DNA from: a bacterium
GTDB taxonomy: Bacteria; Auribacterota; UBA3054
Length of the DNA: 5,253 bases
Direction of reading: 5' to 3'
Assembly (NCBI GenBank): GCA_017444325.1
Contig: JAFSWV010000102.1
Span: 1 to 5,253 of the forward strand
Shown: positions 1 through 5,253 of the stretch, piece after piece
Layout: every line of letters begins with the position of its first letter
Position numbering within the stretch: the stretch's first letter is position 1
The notes under the pieces: model-generated
What the model was told of the DNA's origin: nothing
What the model saw: only the letters and a program-made list of their open reading frames with translations
Databases searched by the model: none
Position numbers and translations under genes: made by a program

Positions 1-960
1 AAGTATCGTTTCCTCTGCGCCAATTTCAAAGCCGAGACCAACAAGGTCCAGTACACCGAAAACGACATCAAGGATTTCTTCGATCTCTATCAGGGCGACT
101 TCACCAAGACCAACGAATTCGGCGAGACCATAGACATGGAATTCGACGAAGCCAAGAGCCAGGTAATTTCCGCCTTCCTGCTTGAAAGAGCTAACGAAGA
201 TGTCCAGGAAAGAGCCTACGCTTTCCGCGACAAAGTCACCACGAAAGAAGAGCTCTCCACCGAGGAACTCGTGAACGACTTCAAGGAAGCCGCCAAAGCG
301 GAAGGCGTCCAGGTCCAGGATTCCTTTACCAAAGCCGTCGGAGAAACTCCCGCAATGATCATCAACGGCGCCCAGATCGCCAAGCTCATCGAAGAAGAGC
401 CCGTCGGCACCCTCGACGTTTACGAAGCTTCCGACAGCCTGTACCAGGTCTATCTGGTCGTCGCCCGCAGCGAAGCTTATGAACCGACCTTCGAAGAAGC
501 TGAGAAAGAAGTCCGCGACGCTTGCGTGACCGCCAAGGCCTACGAGTTGGCGAAAACCGACGCCGAGGCCTTCCTTGCGAAAGTCAAAGCCGATCCCAAG
601 AACTTCGAAGGCATCGCCACCAACAGCAATCACAAAGTCAGCAAATCGAATCAGCCGCTCACTCCGCTGCAGAGCCTGACGAGAGACATCCCGACTTCCG
701 AGTACAAGTCTCTCTTCCGCTATCCCGCCGAGACCCCGCGTCTTCTCAACGGCGTCAACAACGTTTACGTCGCCGTCGTCACCGAGTTCATCGACGCTGA
801 CGCCGCTTTCGACACTGACAAAATGGGCGACAGGATCGCCCAGCAGAAATCCGCTCTGGAAAGAGAGCTCTATGTCAAGAGCACCGAGAAGGAAGTCGAG
901 AAGATCCTCTCCGAGCTCCAGGGCAACATAACAAAAGCTACGGAAAAAGCGCGCCAGTAG
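1..960 (+). CDS. PpiD/SurA-like periplasmic folding factor, C-terminal part (5' end outside window)
   Basis: The frame is open from base 1, so the gene starts upstream. The ATG at 136 is internal: the 45 codons before it read as normal protein of the same kind. The visible 319 residues are highly charged, mostly helical, and arranged like the C-terminal half of PpiD/SurA-type chaperones. There is a segment like 'YTENDIKDFFDLYQGDF' (about residues 19-35), helices beginning F-(D/E)-E-A at residues 48 and 164, then short beta-rich pieces ending in 'YQVYLVV' and 'VYVAVV', and a final helix (about 270-305). No clear parvulin PPIase core (rotamase signature) is visible. In this family the protein is anchored in or exported across the inner membrane and helps fold envelope proteins; the anchor or signal would lie in the missing N-terminus. 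GC is about 60% in a sampled line. It probably shares a transcript with the serine dehydratase gene 7 nt downstream. Family assignment rests on pattern and is moderate; the reading frame is secure. Confidence 0.7.
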   Translation, partial: KYRFLCANFKAETNKVQYTENDIKDFFDLYQGDFTKTNEFGETIDMEFDEAKSQVISAFLLERANEDVQERAYAFRDKVTTKEELSTEELVNDFKEAAKAEGVQVQDSFTKAVGETPAMIINGAQIAKLIEEEPVGTLDVYEASDSLYQVYLVVARSEAYEPTFEEAEKEVRDACVTAKAYELAKTDAEAFLAKVKADPKNFEGIATNSNHKVSKSNQPLTPLQSLTRDIPTSEYKSLFRYPAETPRLLNGVNNVYVAVVTEFIDADAAFDTDKMGDRIAQQKSALERELYVKSTEKEVEKILSELQGNITKATEKARQ

Positions 961-967
961 GCGTTTT

Positions 968-2200
968 ATGAATTCCATCCGCGTTCTTTACAAAAAAGGC
1001 TGCGGCCCTTCCAGTTCCCACAGCATGGGACCGAAAAGGGCCGCCGCTCTTTTTAAGGAAACCCTTCCCGAGAAAACCTCCAAGATCGTTGTCGAGCTCT
1101 TGGGAAGCCTTGCCTTGACAGGCAAAGGCCACCTCACCGACCGCGCCGTCTTGGAAGGCCTTGATTTTCCAAATACCGAGATCAAGTGGCGCGGCGAAAC
1201 GTTTCTCCCCCACCATCCCAACGCCCTCGTCTTCCACGCCTATGACAAGGAAGGAAAAGAGCTCGTTCCGCCCAAGACTTTCTACAGCGTGGGCGGCGGC
1301 GACCTTGAAGACGAAAAAGAGAATTTTCTTCCGAGCGTCATAAAGAGCGGCTACCCCCATGACTCCATCACGGAAGTGACGGAATTCTGCCGCAAGTACA
1401 ATCTCACCTACTACGAATACGTCGCCCACTTCGAGAATGACGCCAACGGGCTGGAAGCATTTTTAAACGACGTCTGGCAGACCATGAAGGGCTGCGTTGA
1501 GGAAGGCCTCAAAAGAGACGACCCGCTTCCCGGCGACCTGAAACTGGCCAGGAGAGCCCACAAACTCAGGGAAAAAGCCAACGAGCGCATCGGCATCGTG
1601 AGAGATATGAACCTGGTCTCCGCCTACGCCCAGGCCGCCAGCGAACAGAACGCTTCCGGCGCCAACATCATCACTTCTCCCACCTGCGGGTCCTGCGGCA
1701 TCTTACCTGGCGTTCTCTATTACTTCCACCGCCATTACAACATCCCTGAAGAAAACATTCTTCACGCCATCATGACCGCCGGACTCTTCGGCTGCTCCGT
1801 AGTCGCCAGAGCCTCCATCAGCGGCTCCCAGGTCGGCTGCCAGGGCGAAGTCGGCACCGCCATCTCTATGGCCGCCGCCGCCACCGCGCAGCTCTGGGGC
1901 GGCTCCATGAGCCAGATAGAATACGCCGCCGAAATAGGCATGGAACACACCCTGGGCCTCACCTGCGACCCGGTCTTCGGCCTTGTCCAGGTCCCCTGCA
2001 TCGAGCGCAACGCCCTCGGCGCCGTGAGAGCGCTTTCCGCCGCCTCCTACAGCCTCGCCACCGACGGCATGCACTTAGTCCGATTCGACGACGTCATCGA
2101 CGTAATGTACGCCACAGGCATCGACATGCAGTCGAAATACCGCGAGACCGCCCAGGGCGGCCTGGCGAAGATCATGCGCGAGCGCTTCAACAACCGCTGA
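968..2200 (+). CDS. sdaA: L-serine ammonia-lyase (serine dehydratase), fused beta-alpha, [4Fe-4S] type
   Basis: This cytoplasmic enzyme converts L-serine to pyruvate and ammonia with a [4Fe-4S] cluster, not PLP. The N-terminal beta-type domain (about 1-155) carries G13-P-S-S-S-H-S-M-G-P and 'GKGHLTD' (52-58). The alpha-type catalytic domain (about 185-405) carries 'SPTCGSCGILPGVL' (237-250), 'SQVGCQGEVG' (287-296), 'GLTCDP' (330-335) and 'VQVPCIERNA' (340-349). C291, C333 and C344 match the three cluster-ligand cysteines known from this family. At 410 residues it is shorter than the E. coli enzymes (about 454), mainly because the beta domain lacks a stretch of roughly 35 residues after the GKGH motif. 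The C-terminus 'GGLAKIMRERFNNR' lacks the penultimate cysteine of E. coli SdaA. The ATG at 968 puts the family motif at the usual distance from the N-terminus. Only a weak SD-like AGTAGG, overlapping the upstream stop codon, precedes it. The 7-nt gap suggests cotranscription with the PpiD-like gene, and a terminator hairpin follows. Function is secure; the symbol is by family (sdaA/sdaB/tdcG types are not separable here). Confidence 0.95.
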   Translation: MNSIRVLYKKGCGPSSSHSMGPKRAAALFKETLPEKTSKIVVELLGSLALTGKGHLTDRAVLEGLDFPNTEIKWRGETFLPHHPNALVFHAYDKEGKELVPPKTFYSVGGGDLEDEKENFLPSVIKSGYPHDSITEVTEFCRKYNLTYYEYVAHFENDANGLEAFLNDVWQTMKGCVEEGLKRDDPLPGDLKLARRAHKLREKANERIGIVRDMNLVSAYAQAASEQNASGANIITSPTCGSCGILPGVLYYFHRHYNIPEENILHAIMTAGLFGCSVVARASISGSQVGCQGEVGTAISMAAAATAQLWGGSMSQIEYAAEIGMEHTLGLTCDPVFGLVQVPCIERNALGAVRALSAASYSLATDGMHLVRFDDVIDVMYATGIDMQSKYRETAQGGLAKIMRERFNNR

Positions 2201-2208
2201 CGGTTTAA

Positions 2209-2260
2209 GCTTCCATAAACCCTCATAAATTACGAAGGGTTTATGGAAGCCTTTGCTTTT
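2209..2260 (+). terminator. Rho-independent-like terminator after sdaA
   Basis: A perfect 15-bp inverted repeat (GCTTCCATAAACCCT at 2209-2223, AGGGTTTATGGAAGC at 2236-2250) has a 12-nt loop and is followed by the interrupted T-rich stretch CTTTGCTTTT. It begins 8 nt after the sdaA stop codon and would end the PpiD-like/sdaA transcript. The T tract is broken by G and C, so termination may be incomplete. There is no T run on the other side, so it should work only for + strand transcription. Confidence 0.8.
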
Positions 2261-2261
2261 G

Positions 2262-2296
2262 ATAAAATAGAGTTACTATGCGTAACTCATTTTTAT
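2262..2296 (+). promoter_or_regulatory. Interrupted dyad enclosing the start codon of the exported-protein gene
   Basis: GAGTTAC (2270-2276) and GTAACTC (2282-2288) are perfect inverted repeats separated by TATGC, which contains the ATG at 2278. After two mismatched pairs the symmetry resumes for six A-T pairs (ATAAAA 2262-2267 with TTTTAT 2291-2296), giving 13 of 15 pairs. In RNA this would be a hairpin with AUG in a 5-nt loop; in DNA it could be an operator. The left arm also contains a -10-like TAAAAT (2263-2268, 5 of 6 matches to TATAAT), but no convincing -35 is visible and the implied leader would be only a few bases. No Shine-Dalgarno sequence precedes the ATG. The dyad is directly visible; its role is inferred. 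Confidence 0.45.
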
Positions 2297-4338
2297 TTGC
2301 TTTCTTTGTTTGCGCCTTATGTGCGCACGCCGCGTTTTCCGCCGACCTTGACGAGAACGATTTCCTTAACAACTACGAAGTGCCGGTCCTCATAAAAGTC
2401 CCCTACTATGAGAAAGGCGCAAGCAAACCAAGGCCGTATGAACTGATCCTTCAGCCCGGCGACCTCTACAAAAGCCGCTCCGGCAAAAACGGCCTCGTTT
2501 ATGAAAAATACGGGCTCATTGAAAAAACCTTCTCGGATTTTATCAACAAGGAAAGGCCCGCTCCGGCCGTCAAAGCTCTCGACATCAGGGATAAAATTAA
2601 CAAAAGGTACGAAAAATACCTGGAAGGCCTGAAATCAGAAAAAATGCCCGAGGATTGGGTTAAGGAACACCGCTTCTGGTTTTCCAACGAAGTGAAAAAC
2701 ATTGACTATAAGATCAAAGACCAGATCGAGTGGAATAAAAATGGCGATCAAGGCGAAGAAAGGCTCAAGAGATTGGAAAGATCCAAAGCTTTTTTTGAGA
2801 GCATCCGTTCCAGAATAGATGATCTCGAAGACCCGTCCTCTGATCCGGACAAAGACGGGCTCGACAACCGCACCGAATTCGCCAGAGGCACTAATCCCTA
2901 TCTCAAGGACTACGTCTCGGCTTATCCCATGTACTATGAGGTAGTCTATGACTACAGCCCGATGGTCACCGGCACTTTCTATCTTGTAAACTCTTTCAAT
3001 AAACCCGTCAAGGTCAATTGGGGCAACGGTCTGAATCGCTCGTCTGATTTTTATAAGCTGAACATTAATTATAACGGCCAGCCTATCCCCCAGAAAAGCG
3101 TCACTCTCCCGCCCGCTTCCACTAACAGGTTAGACTGTTTCTTCAATGCTGAAGCCTTCCCCAGATTTTTTGACGAGGCCTATAGAATTAATTTTGATGA
3201 CGTCACAAACGAATACGGGAACACCTACCTTACGGTAGGATTCCATACTTACGAAGACAACAGCCAACCCCTGACGAGTCCGGACATAGCAAAACCGGAT
3301 AAAGGCTCCATGTTCTCACGCAAGGATGAAGTTACTTTCCGTTGGACGGAACCGGAAGGCAAAGAAATGATAAATGACCGCCACGAAAGAATCGGTTACA
3401 AACTTCAGTTCATTGATCCTTTCGGTAAAAACGGTGAAAGGGATGTCAGCCCTGGCGGAAACTCCACCGTAAAAAAGCATCAAAACTTCAAAGCTGATGA
3501 ATTGAACCCTGGCACCTACTTCTGGAGAGTCAACAAGCAGGACCGCTTCCACGCTCCTGTAAGCTCATTTTGGAGTTGGTTCGCCGTCGGCAAAGATATC
3601 GACACTCCTCCGGAAGAAAAGAGGTATTACGACAATACTAGTTCCGGAAGGTATAACATGTCCGAAATGATTTTTGCCATCGTTGGAAAAGAATACAAAT
3701 TGTGCATGGGAAGCTACTGGTCCACCAAAGATTCCCGTTTTCTCATGCCGCTGATGAAAAAAGACCAGGAGATCTTTTTTGAGACTTTCGGAGGAACTAA
3801 CAAATACGGCGCCCCAAACGGCGCTTGGTATGTTAAAGGAACTTTCGACCGGCCCGGCATCTACAGCAACATCTGGTTCAATATAGATTACAACGGCAAG
3901 ACCAATGTTTACCCGACCTATTTTATTGTCCGCAATCCCGCCTCAAAGAAAGATCCCCGCACATATTATGACGCTGAAGGCAAATATGTAGTCCATGAGC
4001 TCTTCAAAAACGTATCTTTCTCCTTCAAGGAAAAAGAATATTTCAACAGCCTCACCAGAAAGGAAGGATTTGAATGGGGAGATATCAGCAATAAAGAATT
4101 CGATCCTCCCCTGCCGGAAGGCTTGAAAACAGAGGACGCAAGCGACGGAGACTGGGAGATAAAAGGCTTCCCGACAGTTTCCGGCGTCTTCACTAACGCT
4201 TTCATTTTCTCTTCCGGCGAAAACACCGCTTCAGAGACCCACATCTTCAGAATAAAAGACATTGGCGAACCGATCCCGGAAGTCGAGAAGACTCTGAAAA
4301 CGCGCTTTGATGAACCGCGCAGGAAAAAACGGCAATAA
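2278..4338 (+). CDS. Exported multidomain protein with EF-hand-like calcium loop, FN3-like and tandem Ig-like domains; function unknown
   Basis: I do not recognise a specific family. Residues 1-22 form a Sec signal peptide (short basic start, hydrophobic 'FLFAFFVCALCAHAAF', likely cut after A18 or A22); no lipobox is seen, so the mature protein is periplasmic or secreted. Residues 95-180 are charged and helical. Residues 189-200 (DPDKDGLDNRTE) fit a 12-residue calcium loop with D at 1, 3, 5 and E at 12, followed by 'FARGTNP', as in thrombospondin-3-like repeats of secreted PVC proteins. Residues about 215-320 are beta-rich. Residues about 333-438 look FN3-like (ending 'LNPGTYFWRV...WSWFAVG'). 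Two related Ig-like domains follow (about 462-546 and 562-653); the second has the 'PLPEGLKTED...IKGFPTVSGVF' pattern of He_PIG-type domains. The tail is basic (RRKKRQ), with no sorting signal or membrane helix. GC is about 47-48% in two sampled lines, lower than sdaA. A binding, surface or matrix role is possible; no enzymatic motif is visible. The ATG at 2278 is the start that gives the signal peptide. Confidence 0.85.
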   Translation: MRNSFLFAFFVCALCAHAAFSADLDENDFLNNYEVPVLIKVPYYEKGASKPRPYELILQPGDLYKSRSGKNGLVYEKYGLIEKTFSDFINKERPAPAVKALDIRDKINKRYEKYLEGLKSEKMPEDWVKEHRFWFSNEVKNIDYKIKDQIEWNKNGDQGEERLKRLERSKAFFESIRSRIDDLEDPSSDPDKDGLDNRTEFARGTNPYLKDYVSAYPMYYEVVYDYSPMVTGTFYLVNSFNKPVKVNWGNGLNRSSDFYKLNINYNGQPIPQKSVTLPPASTNRLDCFFNAEAFPRFFDEAYRINFDDVTNEYGNTYLTVGFHTYEDNSQPLTSPDIAKPDKGSMFSRKDEVTFRWTEPEGKEMINDRHERIGYKLQFIDPFGKNGERDVSPGGNSTVKKHQNFKADELNPGTYFWRVNKQDRFHAPVSSFWSWFAVGKDIDTPPEEKRYYDNTSSGRYNMSEMIFAIVGKEYKLCMGSYWSTKDSRFLMPLMKKDQEIFFETFGGTNKYGAPNGAWYVKGTFDRPGIYSNIWFNIDYNGKTNVYPTYFIVRNPASKKDPRTYYDAEGKYVVHELFKNVSFSFKEKEYFNSLTRKEGFEWGDISNKEFDPPLPEGLKTEDASDGDWEIKGFPTVSGVFTNAFIFSSGENTASETHIFRIKDIGEPIPEVEKTLKTRFDEPRRKKRQ

Positions 4339-4341
4339 AAA

Positions 4342-5196
4342 CTATATTCTTTCTTTCAACCCATCAATCTCTCTGCAATCAAGTTTTGTAAAGGCAAAAC
4401 GCTTTTTCCCTAGGTCCTTTATTGATGCGCCGATAAGGAATAGTTCCTTGTCGTCGATTATAAGAAAGCGATCGTGAAATTTTGAACTAAAGGATACGAC
4501 CAAATCGCCATATTGTTCATTGAACTTATCAATGTCGCTTGCTGCCAGTTCATTCCCGCGTTTGGAAGTTACTATCTTTAAACTTACTCCCTTCCCCTTT
4601 TTAGCCAGCATTTCCAAAGTCGTTATGTCAACATAATTGTCAATGAGAAGAATAGATTGTTTGGCCGTAAGAATAAATTTAGTCAAAAACACATCGGCAT
4701 CGAAAACCTGCCCGTCATAAAAAACGCCCTGCCTAGGAGGCAGCGAAGTCTTAACAAAGAAGTCCACTTTGTTTTCCAAGTTTTGAATTCTGAAATCTTG
4801 TTCACTAAATTTCTTTTCAAGCAAATCAAATCTATGATTTAAAGCGTATCCCTTCAAAAGAAATTCTTTGAGAACTTTTGTAGCCCAACACCGAAACAGT
4901 GTCGCGTTATAGCTATTTACGCGATACCCCACAGAAAGAATCGCATCCAAATTGTAATATAATGTTCTATAAGATTGTTTCCCTTGACTACCCATATGTT
5001 CCAAAATGGAACATGTGCTCTCCCTTTTTAACTCTCCGCTTTTGTATATGTTTGATAAATGCTTTGTTATTGCCGGCCTTTGGGTGCCGAACAACTTAGC
5101 AATCTGTTCTTGCGTAAGCCAAACTGTTTCGTTTTCAAATCGAACGTCCAGCTTTATCGTTTCATCCGGTTGATAAATTATAATCTCATTTTCCAT
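4342..5196 (-). CDS. RhuM-family protein with C-terminal PLD-like (HKD-type) domain
   Basis: Residues 1-120 match the RhuM family ('virulence protein RhuM', named from Salmonella SPI-3): 'EIIIYQ' start, 'ETVWLTQEQIAKLFGTQRPAI' style helix-turn-helix (about 23-50), 'YNLDAILSVGYRVNS' (81-95) and 'FRCWATKVLKEFLLKGYALN' (101-120). A short coiled coil follows (about 121-150). Residues about 160-275 look like a single phospholipase-D/Nuc-type domain: 'SILLIDNYVD' (181-190) and 'FHDRFLIIDDKELFLIGAS' (240-258), i.e. H241-x-R243-x4-D248 and G256-A-S258. Arginine stands where the classical HxK lysine would be. Single-motif PLD nucleases such as Nuc and BfiI act as dimers, which would suit this architecture. 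DNA binding plus a nuclease-like or phosphotransfer role is inferred, possibly in defence; no activity is proven for RhuM itself. The ATG at 5196 gives the usual family N-terminus; no SD is visible. The gene is AT-rich (28-37% GC in sampled lines) and ends 3 nt from the oppositely oriented exported-protein gene, suggesting horizontal acquisition. Confidence 0.88.
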   Translation of the reverse strand: MENEIIIYQPDETIKLDVRFENETVWLTQEQIAKLFGTQRPAITKHLSNIYKSGELKRESTCSILEHMGSQGKQSYRTLYYNLDAILSVGYRVNSYNATLFRCWATKVLKEFLLKGYALNHRFDLLEKKFSEQDFRIQNLENKVDFFVKTSLPPRQGVFYDGQVFDADVFLTKFILTAKQSILLIDNYVDITTLEMLAKKGKGVSLKIVTSKRGNELAASDIDKFNEQYGDLVVSFSSKFHDRFLIIDDKELFLIGASIKDLGKKRFAFTKLDCREIDGLKERI

Positions 5197-5200
5197 ATCG

Positions 5201-5240
5201 CAAATTTAATTGGAATGTTAACCAAACTTACCAAATGGTA
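5201..5240 (-). promoter_or_regulatory. Candidate promoter/operator region of the RhuM-PLD gene
   Basis: Read on the - strand, TAAATTTG (5208-5201) fits the Bacteroidetes -7 box TAnnTTTG exactly and lies 4 nt before the ATG. Upstream are two adjacent 9-mers, TTTGGTTAA (5226-5218) and TTTGGTAAG (5235-5227), matching at 7 of 9 positions. Their TTTG cores could serve as a -33 box, but the gaps to TAnnTTTG (14 and 23 nt) do not match the usual roughly 20 nt. A 12-bp near-palindrome TACCAAATGGTA (5229-5240, 5-bp arms) overlaps the repeat and could be an operator. All of this is short and in AT-rich DNA, so chance is a real alternative. Confidence 0.3.
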
Positions 5241-5253
5241 TGAAAACTTTTCT

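Noticed and set aside
522..800. Plus-strand frame rich in Arg/Gln/Ser inside the PpiD-like gene
   Set aside because: Low-complexity out-of-frame reading of a real gene.
136..960. ATG at 136 as the true start of the first gene
   Set aside because: The same frame is open back to base 1 with family-like sequence and no start-site signals near 136; the gene is cut by the window edge.
938..1429. Long antisense reading frame opposite sdaA
   Set aside because: It lies opposite a secure, conserved enzyme gene, has no recognisable domain, and is expected in GC-rich coding DNA.
1870..1889. GCC triplet run as a possible microsatellite
   Set aside because: It encodes the conserved alanine-rich helix after the CQGEVG motif of the serine dehydratase; only four to five units.
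1703..2074. Antisense frame rich in Gly/Ala opposite the sdaA catalytic domain
   Set aside because: Its composition is a mirror of the GCC/GGC-rich codons of sdaA; no start signal or family resemblance.
2278..2340. Lipoprotein signal (cysteines at residues 12 and 15)
   Set aside because: Neither cysteine is preceded by a lipobox; an ordinary signal peptidase I site fits better.
2790..2796. T7 run as a possible frameshift site in the exported-protein gene
   Set aside because: The frame continues normally for 500 more codons and the alternative frames show nothing conserved.
4657..5099. Two short + strand frames (61 and 66 codons) opposite the RhuM-PLD gene
   Set aside because: They lie antisense to a well-supported conserved protein, with no recognisable product.

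Overview
The window looks like chromosomal DNA from a free-living or gut anaerobe. The best guess is a PVC-group bacterium of the Lentisphaerae/Kiritimatiellota/Verrucomicrobia kind. The grounds are indirect: weak or absent Shine-Dalgarno sequences, a large secreted protein with a thrombospondin-3/EF-hand-like calcium loop and tandem Ig-like domains (common in that group), and a compact one-chain iron-sulfur L-serine dehydratase typical of anaerobes. No rRNA or universal marker is present, so the assignment is an inference.

Layout: four genes fill almost all of the sequence. On the + strand lie (i) the 3' part of a PpiD/SurA-like periplasmic folding factor (1-960, open at the left edge), (ii) a complete fused L-serine ammonia-lyase starting 7 nt after it (968-2200), then a strong terminator hairpin (2209-2260), and (iii) a 686-residue exported protein of unknown function (2278-4338). 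On the - strand, ending 3 nt from that gene, is (iv) a 284-residue RhuM-family protein with a PLD-like C-terminal domain (4342-5196). The last 57 bases are its AT-rich upstream region.

The first two genes are probably one transcript that ends at the hairpin. They share no obvious pathway: one works on proteins in the envelope, the other turns serine into pyruvate and ammonia in the cytoplasm. The exported protein has its own start region, where a long interrupted dyad puts the start codon in the loop of a possible hairpin. The RhuM-PLD gene differs sharply in base composition (about 28-37% GC in sampled lines, against 58-68% in the serine dehydratase gene) and looks acquired. Its upstream region carries a Bacteroidetes-like TAnnTTTG box.

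Most worth a second look: the RhuM-PLD gene as a possible stand-alone defence or nucleic-acid-processing gene, the dyad around the start codon of the exported protein, and the serine dehydratase that lacks the usual C-terminal cysteine tail. No mobile element, CRISPR array, tRNA or rRNA was seen, and nothing here amounts to a clearly new multi-gene system.
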